DNA from: Seleniivibrio woodruffii
GTDB lineage: Bacteria > Chrysiogenota > Deferribacteres > Deferribacterales > Geovibrionaceae
Direction of reading: 5' to 3'
NCBI RefSeq assembly: GCF_029267515.1
Contig: NZ_JAJUIS010000005.1
Location: 124,001-188,000 of the forward strand
Length of the DNA: 64,000 nucleotides
Shown: positions 27,710-36,214 of the stretch, in pieces
Layout: every line of letters starts with the position of its first letter
Position numbering within the stretch: position 1 is the stretch's first letter
Translations under genes and position numbers: made by a program
The notes under the pieces: generated by a model
Told to the model about the DNA's origin: nothing
The model's database searches: none
Seen by the model: the letters and a program-made list of their open reading frames with translations, nothing else

Positions 27710-28441
27710 ATGAGAAAAGCAACTGTTCAGTCACTTGCGATTCACGGTCTATTACTCGGCGCACTGTTTTACGCATCAACTATCACAGGACTGGGTCCGA
27801 AACCCGAAACGCAGGTCATAGACCTCTCCGCATATTTCAAAGAGCTGGCACCGCCGCCATCCGTTGAACAGCCGCTGGCTCCCGCAACATCTCCCGAACC
27901 TGTTCAGCAGCAGAAAGCGGAAGCGCCTGCCCCCGTCCCTCCCAAACCAGTACAGAAACAGGTCACTGCTCAGAAACCTGTTGAAAATAAGATATTTGAA
28001 TCGGTGAATTCAGCCGCTGTTGCGGAAATTGCCGCTCCGGCTGCGCCAGCACCCATTGCGGCAGAACCTGTGAAATCAGCGCCAGTTGCCGCAGCCGCTC
28101 CCGCGGTTCAGTCCGCGCCCCCGTCATCGTCTGCACCCGTTGCGTCGGCAAGACCGGAGTTTGACTATTCAGCTTACCAGTCAACCCTTAACTCACGGCT
28201 GGAAAAGAATAAATACTACCCCATGATGGCAAGACGAAGAGGCATGGAAGGAACTGTTAAGATGAAACTGGTGATAGCACCAAACGGCTCTCTGGTGGAA
28301 TCACAAGTGGTAGCTTCCAGCGGATACGACATTCTCGACGGAGAAGCTCTGAAACTGGTGCGCTCAGTGTTCCCCATTAAGCACAATTCAGATAAACAGA
28401 TTTCCGTTGTCGTTCCTGTAACATACAAACTTCAGGGCTGA
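27710..28441 (+). CDS. tonB: TonB energy transducer, first set
   Basis: 243 residues. N-terminal membrane anchor (SLAIHGLLLGALFY, with the key His), Pro/Ala-rich spacer (residues about 45-150), then the C-terminal domain with YPMMARRRGMEGTVKMKLVI and SSGYDILDGEALKLVRS. It spans the periplasm to the TonB boxes of the receptors. It follows exbD1 by 3 bases and is the last gene of the Fur-controlled set. Confidence 0.92.
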   Translation: MRKATVQSLAIHGLLLGALFYASTITGLGPKPETQVIDLSAYFKELAPPPSVEQPLAPATSPEPVQQQKAEAPAPVPPKPVQKQVTAQKPVENKIFESVNSAAVAEIAAPAAPAPIAAEPVKSAPVAAAAPAVQSAPPSSSAPVASARPEFDYSAYQSTLNSRLEKNKYYPMMARRRGMEGTVKMKLVIAPNGSLVESQVVASSGYDILDGEALKLVRSVFPIKHNSDKQISVVVPVTYKLQG

Positions 28442-28452
28442 TAACTGCTCCC

Positions 28453-28481
28453 TTGACAAGAGTAATACTTTTATTTAAAAT
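28453..28481 (+). promoter_or_regulatory. Promoter of the second exbB-exbD-tonB set
   Basis: TTGACA (28453-28458), 17 bases, TAAAAT (28476-28481). It stands 11 bases after the tonB1 stop and shows that the second set has its own transcription. No Fur-like sequence lies nearby; a long palindrome follows at 28503-28534. Confidence 0.72.
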
Positions 28482-28502
28482 TTAATACTTGAGTCTGCAG
28501 CT

Positions 28503-28534
28503 AAATCGTTATATAAATAACAGCATAACGATTT
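28503..28534. promoter_or_regulatory. Perfect 10-12-10 palindrome in the exbB2 leader
   Basis: AAATCGTTAT (28503-28512) and ATAACGATTT (28525-28534) are exact inverted copies separated by 12 bases. The site begins about 15 bases after the expected transcription start, where a repressor would block elongation. The core CGTTAT-N12-ATAACG also occurs before the lipoprotein gene at 34082. NikR-type regulators bind arms with such spacing. Confidence 0.7.
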
Positions 28535-28551
28535 CTCAGGGGGAGCTGAAT

Positions 28552-28977
28552 ATGGAATGGTTATCAAATCTTATCGATTACGGCGTTATCGGTCTTCTTA
28601 TTGTTCTCTGTTTCGTTGCCGTTATGCTTGCCGTTGAGCGGGCACTCTTTTACAAAAAGACCGATCCCTCCGCATACAAATCCAGAAAAGAACTTGAACT
28701 CGCACTGTCAAAAAACCTGCCGTTCATAGGCACAGTAGCCAGCAACGCGCCCTATATCGGGCTTCTGGGGACTGTTCTGGGCATAATGCTCACATTTTAC
28801 AAGGTCGGAGTGACAGGCAATATAGAGGCGGGAGAGATAATGGTCAGCCTTTCCCTCGCGCTTAAAGCCACGGCTGTGGGACTTGTGGTTGCCATCGTCG
28901 CCGTTGTGCTTTTCAACGCCCTCAACGGCAGCGCCAGAAAGATGCTCATAAGATGGGACATCCACAATGAAGGATAA
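28552..28977 (+). CDS. exbB: ExbB-type proton-channel protein, second set
   Basis: 141 residues, the same short form as the first copy, with VASNAPYIGLLGTVLGIM and SLALKATAVGLVVAIVAVVLF. ATG 28552 is preceded by AGGGGGAG; the longer in-frame start upstream lies inside the palindrome and is unlikely. It overlaps exbD2 by 11 bases. Confidence 0.92.
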   Translation: MEWLSNLIDYGVIGLLIVLCFVAVMLAVERALFYKKTDPSAYKSRKELELALSKNLPFIGTVASNAPYIGLLGTVLGIMLTFYKVGVTGNIEAGEIMVSLSLALKATAVGLVVAIVAVVLFNALNGSARKMLIRWDIHNEG

Positions 28978-29338
28978 TTTCACCGATATAAATGTCATTC
29001 CTCTGGTGGATATAATGCTGGTGCTTCTCACTATAGTCCTTGTTACGGCTAACTTCATCGCAAGGGGGGTGATTCCGGTGAACCTGCCGAAAGCTGACGC
29101 AGAGAACCCGTCTATAAAAGAATCCATCACGGTTGATATGACAAAGGACGGAGCGCTGTTTCTTAAAGGCGAACCTGTCACCATTGAAGAGCTGAAAGCG
29201 GCTCTGGCAGGCGAAGATAAAAATACACCCATATTAATCAGCGCCGACAGGGACGCAACAGTCCAGCCGTTTGTCACAGCGGTGGAAGCCGTTAAGGACA
29301 GCGGATTTACAAAAGTAAGCATACAGACAGAACACTGA
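28967..29338 (+). CDS. exbD: ExbD-type protein, second set
   Basis: 123 residues: MKDNFTDINVIPLVD head, membrane helix with VDIMLVLLTIVLVTANFIA, periplasmic domain ending KVSIQTEH. It is clearly paralogous to ExbD1. The start overlaps the exbB2 stop. Confidence 0.92.
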   Translation: MKDNFTDINVIPLVDIMLVLLTIVLVTANFIARGVIPVNLPKADAENPSIKESITVDMTKDGALFLKGEPVTIEELKAALAGEDKNTPILISADRDATVQPFVTAVEAVKDSGFTKVSIQTEH

Positions 29339-29340
29339 AC

Positions 29341-30084
29341 ATGAACTACTTCAAAGGATTTTTTGTTTCGTTCGTTCTGCACGCGCTGGTGATACTCGCC
29401 CTTTTCGCGGGCAGAGCCAATATGAAAGCGGTTGCCGACGAACCTGAAACTATAGACATATCGACGTATACGGTCGCAAAAGCAGAACCTGTTAAAACAG
29501 AAACACCCGCTTTGCCGGCACCTAAAAAAGAACCCGTAAAAAGTGCGCCTGTAAAACCCGTTGCCGCACCACCTGTTTCGGCACCGCCTATGGTTGCAAA
29601 AGAACCTGTAAAGGCGACAGAACCGAAAGTGGTAAGCGATTTCGGGCAGAAGGAATACGTCCCCGTCAGCGTGCCGGATGCTCAAAAACTGCCCGCATAT
29701 TCAGGAGAGGGAACAGTGGGTGCCAAAGAGGAACCCGCACAGGGAACAGGCATAAAACAGGCGGGAGCACAGAACACATCAAATACCGACAGCGCAGCCG
29801 CCACAGCGGAATATATGCGGATAAATCTTTCAGGGATAAGAAAAAAGATATACGATAAGCTCAGTTATCCCTCATCCGCCAGAAGGATGGGGATGAGAGG
29901 AGCCGCCAGCATAAAGTTCAGGATACACGAAAACGGCACGGTGGACAACGCCACAGTGCACAAGTCCAGCGGTTTCGACGTGCTGGACGAGGCGGCAAAA
30001 CAGGCCGTTCTTGATGCCGCCCCTCTTCCATCACCTTCCGAAACGGTAAACGTTGTCCTGTCGGTGAATTTCGCCCTGAGATAA
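29341..30084 (+). CDS. tonB: TonB energy transducer, second set
   Basis: 247 residues. Membrane anchor with SFVLHALVILALFAG (His present), a Pro/Lys/Ala-rich spacer with KKEPVKSAPVKPVAAPP, and a C-terminal domain around YPSSARRMGMRGAASIKF and SSGFDVLDEAAKQ. Its stop codon directly abuts the stop of the convergent receptor at 30085 with no base between, so the receptor and this TonB set are closely joined on the map. Confidence 0.92.
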   Translation: MNYFKGFFVSFVLHALVILALFAGRANMKAVADEPETIDISTYTVAKAEPVKTETPALPAPKKEPVKSAPVKPVAAPPVSAPPMVAKEPVKATEPKVVSDFGQKEYVPVSVPDAQKLPAYSGEGTVGAKEEPAQGTGIKQAGAQNTSNTDSAAATAEYMRINLSGIRKKIYDKLSYPSSARRMGMRGAASIKFRIHENGTVDNATVHKSSGFDVLDEAAKQAVLDAAPLPSPSETVNVVLSVNFALR

Positions 30085-32076
30085 TCAGTATTTAGCCGAC
30101 AGCGTTGCGGAATAGGTTCTGCCCGCCAGCGGATAATACTGCTTTATCTCATAATTCTCGTCGAAAATGTTATTTGCGCCGACAGACACTGAAAAGTTCT
30201 TATTGATATCGTATGTCGCTTTCAGGCTCAAAAGTGTATAACTGCTGAGTTTGTCTATGCCCTCAGCGTCGGCGTATCTTGAATCGATATATTCCACTCT
30301 GGGGGTAATGGTCAGATTTTTAACCGGAGCAACAGTAATATAGCCGCTGGTGGTTATTTCGGGATAGTAGTCTATCTCGTTTACCGTGATGTCAGCGCTT
30401 TTTCCTATCTCATATTTATTTATCGAGAACGCCGCACCGCCTGAAACGTATCTGTTAAAGAACGCTTCCGCCGCAAGCTCGTATCCGTAGAAGGTCACTT
30501 CATCTATGTTCAGCGAGAAATCCACGGTGGTGGTGGGATAGGTGGGATCCGGAATCTCTATGGTCGCTATCTTATCTTTAAGCACGCTGTAATAAACGGC
30601 AGTGTTAACGTTGTATTTTCCGAAATCACCTTTGTATCCGAACTCATAATGGTCAGCGACCTCAGGCTGAAGCTGCGGGTTCGGCAGCTCAGTTCCGAAG
30701 CGGGTTGAATATCTCTGTGACATATTGGGGAAGTGGTTCTTCCGCGCATATGTAAGGCGCAGTTCGTGATTGTCCGCAACCTCATAAAAGAATCCCAGCT
30801 GACCTTTAATGAGCCATTCGCTGTCTGTCTGAACAGTGTATTCATCCATTCCTATAAACTGCGCAAAATCGTTGGATTTGCTCCAGAAATTCTGCGGCTG
30901 AAGTGTATCGTAGCCGACGCCGCCGACTACAGTGAGTTTTTTCACAGGAACGTATGTATATTCAGCGCCAAACGAATAGGTGTCCTCTTTGATGGAGATA
31001 TCTTTGATATCTTTAGTGTATCCGTCATGCTGTTCGCGCTTGAAGGTTGCGGCGAACTCTATTTTATTCTGCGGATTGAAAGTCCATCCGGCGGCTATGC
31101 GACCGCCGACTGCATATTCGTCATAGTCCGAAGCGGGTTTATGTACGCCCGCGTTGTATGCGGGAAGATTGTAGTATTCAAGGAGTCTGTTGTCGTATTT
31201 GTCATAATGAATAAGGGTTTCCAGCGTAAAACGTCCCGAACGGTATTCGCTCGCCAAAGAAAAACTTTTGCGTTCCCATTCAGGCCAGTCCCAGATGGAA
31301 GCACCTGCGATGGTAGTTTCAGGCGGAGAAACGCCCTTGTCCGCATCCTGATAGATGTAGGTTGCCCAGATGTCCAGATTTGAAGACGGGGTAACGCCCG
31401 CAACCAGCGTATATTTTGAATCTTTGGAATCGGAGAACAGTCTTTCGCCATCTTTCTGGGGGTTAACGGATGTCGGCTCAAAATCTTCGGAAAGCCTGAA
31501 ATGGTCAACATCCCTGCGCTGAACCGTTCCCTTGATATAGAATTTTTCCTGTCTTGTGCCGAGGCTTGCGAGATAATAATTTGACGCACGCTTGAATATG
31601 CTGTCAAACTCCATGGTAGTATCCAGCCTCGCCTCAAACTCTTTAGCGGGTTTTGCGGTCTTCATCAGTATTGCGCCGCCGAGAGTGTTTGCACCGAGCA
31701 GCATGGAGCTGTATCCCTTCTGAATGGTTACGCTCTCAAGGTCGCCCGTAAGGATACGCGCCGCGTCCCCCTCGCCTCTGTACGGGTTGGCGATTATAAC
31801 GCCGTCAACGAATATCGGCACGCTGTCAGCACCGAAACCTCTGACAGTAAAGGATGAATCGTTGCGCTGTCCGCCGCCGGAAAGTATCACGCCGGGGGTG
31901 TAGCGCACCGCCTCCCAAAGGTCATGGGCGTTGTCGCGCTCCATATCCTCCTGAGTTATAACACTGCCCTTGTCCGACTCTTTGCTCTCAACCTTGTTAA
32001 TCTCAAGCATGTAGGTATCCGCAGCATACGCCGCGAAGGAAAACAGCAATAATGCCGGAATTACAAATCTCTTCAT
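30085..32076 (-). CDS. TonB-dependent outer-membrane receptor, substrate unknown (possibly a metal complex)
   Basis: 663 residues: signal peptide MKRFVIPALLLFSFAAYA, plug domain with FTVRGFGADSVPIFVDGV and LESVTIQKGYSSMLLGANTLGGAI, barrel ending SATLSAKY. The typical TonB box is not obvious. ATG 32076 has a GGGGGCGGAG site. No Fur box is upstream. Upstream is the lipoprotein gene preceded by the CGTTAT palindrome, and downstream is tonB2, whose promoter carries the related palindrome. Co-regulation with that set suggests a cargo other than the siderophores; nickel or cobalt is a guess. Confidence 0.88.
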   Translation of the reverse strand: MKRFVIPALLLFSFAAYAADTYMLEINKVESKESDKGSVITQEDMERDNAHDLWEAVRYTPGVILSGGGQRNDSSFTVRGFGADSVPIFVDGVIIANPYRGEGDAARILTGDLESVTIQKGYSSMLLGANTLGGAILMKTAKPAKEFEARLDTTMEFDSIFKRASNYYLASLGTRQEKFYIKGTVQRRDVDHFRLSEDFEPTSVNPQKDGERLFSDSKDSKYTLVAGVTPSSNLDIWATYIYQDADKGVSPPETTIAGASIWDWPEWERKSFSLASEYRSGRFTLETLIHYDKYDNRLLEYYNLPAYNAGVHKPASDYDEYAVGGRIAAGWTFNPQNKIEFAATFKREQHDGYTKDIKDISIKEDTYSFGAEYTYVPVKKLTVVGGVGYDTLQPQNFWSKSNDFAQFIGMDEYTVQTDSEWLIKGQLGFFYEVADNHELRLTYARKNHFPNMSQRYSTRFGTELPNPQLQPEVADHYEFGYKGDFGKYNVNTAVYYSVLKDKIATIEIPDPTYPTTTVDFSLNIDEVTFYGYELAAEAFFNRYVSGGAAFSINKYEIGKSADITVNEIDYYPEITTSGYITVAPVKNLTITPRVEYIDSRYADAEGIDKLSSYTLLSLKATYDINKNFSVSVGANNIFDENYEIKQYYPLAGRTYSATLSAKY

Positions 32077-32095
32077 CTCCGCCCCCTGATAAACA

Positions 32096-32131
32096 TTTGA
32101 AAACGGGAGACAACAATCTCCCTGTTTCAAA
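32096..32131 (-). promoter_or_regulatory. Long imperfect hairpin in the receptor leader
   Basis: The arm at 32096-32110 (TTTGAAAACGGGAGA) pairs with TCTCCCTGTTTCAAA at 32117-32131, two mismatches, loop CAACAA. It lies just upstream of the receptor's ribosome site. It is not followed by a T-run, so it may be an operator, an attenuator or a stabilising hairpin. Confidence 0.5.
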
Positions 32132-32154
32132 TCACTATAAATATGAATCGGAAA

Positions 32155-32185
32155 TCAGCCCTCCCGCCAAAAACAGGAGGGCTGA
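32155..32185 (-). terminator. Probable terminator after the FnIII/nucleotidase lipoprotein gene
   Basis: TCAGCCCTCC (32155-32164) pairs perfectly with GGAGGGCTGA (32176-32185), 11-base loop. On the minus strand only three T follow, so stopping may be partial and the receptor gene may be reached by read-through. Confidence 0.6.
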
Positions 32186-32192
32186 AGAAATG

Positions 32193-34082
32193 CTACTGAA
32201 GCATATATGATGTCTGGTCGTAGGGAGCAACCCAGTCGAGTGCACCTTTTTTCCATCCGGGAGTCTGAAGCGGAACGCCGCCGATAAGCGCCACGCGCCC
32301 GTCAAGATAGGGAGTGACCTTGGCCATCTCATAGATATAGTTGGAAACGGCTTCCCACAGATATTCTGTCTTATCTGTTCTGTTTGTGCCCTGAAGGAAT
32401 ACGAGATAACCCTCGTTTCCGTCAGCAAGATAAGAGGTTGTTGCTATTCTGTATGTAGCAGTAGGGTTGATATCCTGACCGTTGATTTTCAGAGTGCCGT
32501 CCTTAATCCATCCGTACTGGTACTGGCTGGAATCGGTTGAAGAGAGAGCTGTCGTGCCGTCCCATGTCGTATCGTCCCACGTTTTGTACTGAATGGTGTA
32601 GTTCACAGCATCTGAAACCATGGCAAAAGCACCTGTGTTCTTGCTGCCGCGTCCGGTGTGCACAACTGCCGCAGCCGTACGGAACAGGTCTATGACCTGA
32701 CTGCCTGTCAGGGTTATGATTGTCAGCGTGTCTTCCAGAGATTCGGATGGTATCATGCGCAGCATTGAGCCTACGGTTATCTTGCCCTGCGCTATGGGAC
32801 CTTCAATGTAGCCGCCGTTGAGGAATACGAAATCAACGTTCTCGTATTTGTCCGCAACGTACCATGCAGTACCGTCGCAGAACAGATTGCCCAGAGCTGT
32901 TTCTTTAAATCGGGTGAGACGGTCGCTTGATCTTCCGGTGGGGAAGAACGCGCTCGCGGGAACGTCCTCTGCGAAGATGTATTCTCCGGCAGCAGTGCCG
33001 AGTTCAAAGTCGATATCTGAAAAATCTATGGGGGCTGCCGCTGCTTTCGAAGCAGGGATTGCAGATCCGATAGAGGCGTATGCAGATTCGCCCTGACTGT
33101 TGACAGCTTTAACTGAAAAATAGTAAGTCGCGCCGTTCGTAAGCCCTGTCACCATCTGCGTAACAGTGCCGCTCTGCGCGTCAACAGCAACCTCAACAGC
33201 ATCGCCCGCAGCCTTTGCGTTTCCGGCAGTGGTTGAATATTTCAGCATATAGCTTGAGGCATAAGGAACAGCCGTCCAGCTTACGGATACTGTTTTGCTG
33301 CCTGTAACCGCCGAAAAGCCTGTTGACGTTGCAACAGCAGGAACAGCAGTCGCCGCAGCGGGTGTTATGTCCGCCGTGTCATATCCGGAGGCTCCGGCGT
33401 TGTTTATCGCCTGAACCCAGACGCGGTATGCAGAACCGTTTGGAGTGTCTTTGATAAGGATTCTTGAGTCGGAGACCACAGCACCGTCAGCATCGGCATC
33501 CGGAGTTGCGGATGAGGAACCCTGTTTCCAGTAAACTTTATACTCTGCCGCATATGGCACGTCGTCCCACACCACTTCGAGCATATTTTCATAGCCTGAA
33601 TCGGAGGATATCACAGGAGAAGCCGGAGCGGGAACCGGTATCCCTGCCATAGCGTCGCTCAGTTCTGCCTGACCTACGCCGGGATAGTATGCCCTGAGCC
33701 TGATATAGTAGGTATTGGTATTAACCAGCGGTGTACCGTCGGCAAGGGTTGAAACTGTACAGGAAACGAGATTTCCGGCAATAGTCGGGACTATGTCCGT
33801 TTTCTGTGTGTTATCGGCTGATGTGCCTATCCACACTTCATAGGTCGCGTCCACCTCAAGAACGGAAGGAAGTTTTGTCCATGCGATGTCCAGTTTTCCG
33901 CTTTTCGGTGTAATAACAAAGTTTTTGGGGCTTGAAAGCGGGATGCTTCCTGTGCCGCCGTCATCGCTGCTGCCTGAGCCGCCGCCGGAGCCGCAGCTGT
34001 AAAGCATAACAGAGAGAGCCATGACCGCAAGAAGGGTCCATACGTGTCTGAATAGGGATTTTCCCAGTTGAACTGATTTCAT
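32193..34082 (-). CDS. Lipoprotein with fibronectin-III-like repeats and an orphan 5'-nucleotidase C-terminal domain
   Basis: 629 residues. Lipobox LYSC (lipidated C30), a Gly/Ser linker, then three fibronectin-III-like repeats at about 52-150, 155-245 and 250-345. After a linker, residues about 365-605 match the substrate-specificity half of 5'-nucleotidases (ETALGNLFCDGTAWY, DFVFLNGGYIEGPIAQG, TGSQVIDLF, TYRIATTSYLADGNEGY). The metallophosphatase half that carries the catalytic metals is missing, so a hydrolase activity is not expected; binding is more likely. Start ATG is preceded by GGGTGAG, which overlaps the palindrome. It probably sits on the outer membrane next to the receptor encoded downstream. 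Confidence 0.8.
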   Translation of the reverse strand: MKSVQLGKSLFRHVWTLLAVMALSVMLYSCGSGGGSGSSDDGGTGSIPLSSPKNFVITPKSGKLDIAWTKLPSVLEVDATYEVWIGTSADNTQKTDIVPTIAGNLVSCTVSTLADGTPLVNTNTYYIRLRAYYPGVGQAELSDAMAGIPVPAPASPVISSDSGYENMLEVVWDDVPYAAEYKVYWKQGSSSATPDADADGAVVSDSRILIKDTPNGSAYRVWVQAINNAGASGYDTADITPAAATAVPAVATSTGFSAVTGSKTVSVSWTAVPYASSYMLKYSTTAGNAKAAGDAVEVAVDAQSGTVTQMVTGLTNGATYYFSVKAVNSQGESAYASIGSAIPASKAAAAPIDFSDIDFELGTAAGEYIFAEDVPASAFFPTGRSSDRLTRFKETALGNLFCDGTAWYVADKYENVDFVFLNGGYIEGPIAQGKITVGSMLRMIPSESLEDTLTIITLTGSQVIDLFRTAAAVVHTGRGSKNTGAFAMVSDAVNYTIQYKTWDDTTWDGTTALSSTDSSQYQYGWIKDGTLKINGQDINPTATYRIATTSYLADGNEGYLVFLQGTNRTDKTEYLWEAVSNYIYEMAKVTPYLDGRVALIGGVPLQTPGWKKGALDWVAPYDQTSYMLQ

Positions 34083-34090
34083 ATTCTCAC

Positions 34091-34116
34091 CCGTTATATA
34101 AGATTATACATAACGG
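34091..34116. promoter_or_regulatory. 7-12-7 palindrome over the -10 of the lipoprotein gene
   Basis: CCGTTAT (34091-34097) and ATAACGG (34110-34116) with a 12-base spacer. A perfect minus-strand TATAAT lies inside it, so a bound protein would block RNA polymerase. The site shares core and spacing with 28503-28534. Confidence 0.7.
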
Positions 34117-34288
34117 TTATAGAAAAGATGTCCGGAAAATGCAATAGAAAATTTTGCTTATCTGATAAAACCTTACGCTCCAAATACGATCGGTTATTCG
34201 TTCGTTATTTATAAACGGTAAGAGAACGGGAAAAAGAACGGAAAAATTTCCCCTGCGTTTGAATTTGCAATGTGGCAAAACTATGAAA

Positions 34289-34822
34289 TTATTCGGGAAA
34301 AATTGCGAACTGTCTTCCGCGTATTGAACAGACGGGCGTTTCATCCTGAAAAACGGTTGTTCTTTTGATATTTACTATTCCGTTTGATAAACTGAACGAT
34401 AGGTTTCTTGTATAGCTTCCGCCTGTGTCGCTTTTCATTATGCAGTATCCGAGACTGCGCAGAAGAGATTCCGCCGCGTGCACATTTTTTACACCTATGC
34501 CGTTGGTTTCGCTTTCAACGCTGAACATGGCACTGCCGCCGAACAGTTTCACCTCTGTTTCGCGTTTTTCCGCACCACAGCCGGACATCTTTTTGTGCAT
34601 ATACAAAATAGCGCAGTCAACGTATTTCATGGCGTCCTCTCCGCGCTTTATGGCGCCCAGAGCAGTCGGCAGTACACAATGGCTTATCATTCCGGCTTTC
34701 AGTCTCGGAACGTACATCGTTATGCTGACGCATGATCCCAGAACGGTATTGACGACCGTGTGCCTGTCGCTGAAAAATATCTCACCCGGTTTAAGGTATA
34801 CGCGTCCGAAACTGCAATACAT
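34289..34822 (-). CDS. cheD: Chemoreceptor glutamine deamidase CheD
   Basis: 177 residues. Catalytic Cys31 in VLGSCVS and His48 in ISHCVLP follow the family. It deamidates specific glutamines in chemoreceptors, tuning their signal. Here no cheC is nearby, its usual binding partner. The gene begins one base after the cheR stop, last in the chemotaxis operon. No terminator is evident in the 206 bases between its stop and the next leftward gene. Confidence 0.92.
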   Translation of the reverse strand: MYCSFGRVYLKPGEIFFSDRHTVVNTVLGSCVSITMYVPRLKAGMISHCVLPTALGAIKRGEDAMKYVDCAILYMHKKMSGCGAEKRETEVKLFGGSAMFSVESETNGIGVKNVHAAESLLRSLGYCIMKSDTGGSYTRNLSFSLSNGIVNIKRTTVFQDETPVCSIRGRQFAIFPE

Positions 34823-34823
34823 T

Positions 34824-35687
34824 TTATATCCTTCTGAGAATAGTCGGTGCTGTCGGTCTGGCGGCTATATTCATGCCGTGCACCGATTCCGAATGTCCGA
34901 GGAAAACGTAGCCACCCTCCGCGGTGCATCTGCATATCCTGTTTATGATGCTCTCCTGAGTCGGCTGATCGAAATATATTATCACGTTGCGACAGAACGA
35001 AACGTCCATCTGAACAGGAAGCCTGTAAAAATCGTCCATAAGGTTCAGCCTGAAGAACGAGACCTTTTCACGCAGTTCAGGTCTTATACGGACTATGGTG
35101 TTGTCAGTCTTCGATCGCATCAGATATTTCTTTTTAAAATCCGCAGGTATCGCCGCCGCCTTATCTATCCTGTATATCCCGTTAACAGCCTTTTCCAGCA
35201 CAGTGCAGTTTATGTCGCTGGCATAAATACGGAAATTTCCGTCTGTCCCGAAAAACTCCGCAAGCACCATGGCAAGCGTATAGGGTTCTTCCCCTGTCGA
35301 ACAGGCGCTGCTCCACACGTTCAGACATCTTTTCGTTCCTGCGCCCTCGTCCGCAAAAGCCGGAAGCAGTTTTTCCGTCAGATAAGTAAAATGGTTAGGC
35401 TCACGAAAGAAATCGGTCTTGTTGGTGGTGATGGCGTCTATAAGCCTCAGTTTTTCATCGTCTCCGGCCGGATTGGAGTCGCTGAACACCATCGACAGAT
35501 ATTCTGTATATGAGCCTAATCCAAGCGTTTTCAACCGTTTGCGGAGCCTCCCCTCCACCATGTTCTTTTTGGTGATGGGGAGCTTTATCCCGCAGTTATC
35601 ATGTATGAACACCTGTATTCTGGCAAACTCGTCGGGTGCAAGTTTCTGCCCGTAAATATCTGCGTCAGAATAAACAGTTGTATCCAT
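34824..35687 (-). CDS. cheR: Chemoreceptor methyltransferase CheR
   Basis: 287 residues. N-terminal helical domain (KLPITKKNMVEGRLRKRL), then the SAM-binding domain with WSSACSTGEEPYTLAM, the beta-subdomain and CRNVIIYFD. It methylates glutamates on chemoreceptors during adaptation. A matching CheB methylesterase is not in the window. Two receptors of the cluster end in DFESF and NVELF, which resemble the NWETF tether that binds CheR. Confidence 0.93.
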   Translation of the reverse strand: MDTTVYSDADIYGQKLAPDEFARIQVFIHDNCGIKLPITKKNMVEGRLRKRLKTLGLGSYTEYLSMVFSDSNPAGDDEKLRLIDAITTNKTDFFREPNHFTYLTEKLLPAFADEGAGTKRCLNVWSSACSTGEEPYTLAMVLAEFFGTDGNFRIYASDINCTVLEKAVNGIYRIDKAAAIPADFKKKYLMRSKTDNTIVRIRPELREKVSFFRLNLMDDFYRLPVQMDVSFCRNVIIYFDQPTQESIINRICRCTAEGGYVFLGHSESVHGMNIAARPTAPTILRRI

Positions 35688-35696
35688 ATTTTCCTA

Positions 35697-36203
35697 TTAT
35701 CCCGCAGCGGTTTCTGCCGCTGCTCCGGTACACGCACCAATCTCCGTCATGGAGAATACCGCGTTCACATCCAGAATTATCACAAAACCGTTGTCTTTTT
35801 TCGCCATTCCGGCGATGAAATCCGTGTTCAGGTGCGTGCCTATTCTCGGCGCATCCTCTATGGTTTCGTGTTCGAACTCCACAACCTCCTGAACGGAATC
35901 GGCAAGGGCTCCGAGAACCGTCGATTCGTTATCTATCACCACCTCTACGATGATGATACAGGTGTTTACAGTTCTTTCTGTGTCCCCCAGACGGAATTTC
36001 TTTTTCAGATCCACCACCGGAACGACATTTCCCCGCAGGTTTATCACACCGACCATAAAGTCGGGGGTATGGGGAACTTTTGTGACGCTGGAAAAATCCA
36101 GCACCTCACGGACAGACATTATGTCCACCCCGTAAACCTCATCAGCCAGTTTAAAGGTTAGCACCTGACTTATGTCAGTGCCTCCTGTAACTTTTTCTTC
36201 CAT
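35697..36203 (-). CDS. cheW: Chemotaxis coupling protein CheW
   Basis: 168 residues, single CheW domain: FKLADEVYGVDIMSVREV, VPHTPDFMVGVINLRGNVVP and a C-terminal DSVQEVVEF strand. It bridges receptors and CheA. It lies 9 bases after cheR in operon order and 11 bases after the receptor gene. Confidence 0.93.
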   Translation of the reverse strand: MEEKVTGGTDISQVLTFKLADEVYGVDIMSVREVLDFSSVTKVPHTPDFMVGVINLRGNVVPVVDLKKKFRLGDTERTVNTCIIIVEVVIDNESTVLGALADSVQEVVEFEHETIEDAPRIGTHLNTDFIAGMAKKDNGFVIILDVNAVFSMTEIGACTGAAAETAAG

Positions 36204-36214
36204 TACGCACCGCC

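Noticed and set aside
28503-28534. Reading the long palindrome as a Fur box
   Set aside because: Arms ATCGTTAT/ATAACGAT with a 12-base spacer do not align with the 7-1-7 Fur pattern that fits the other three sites well.
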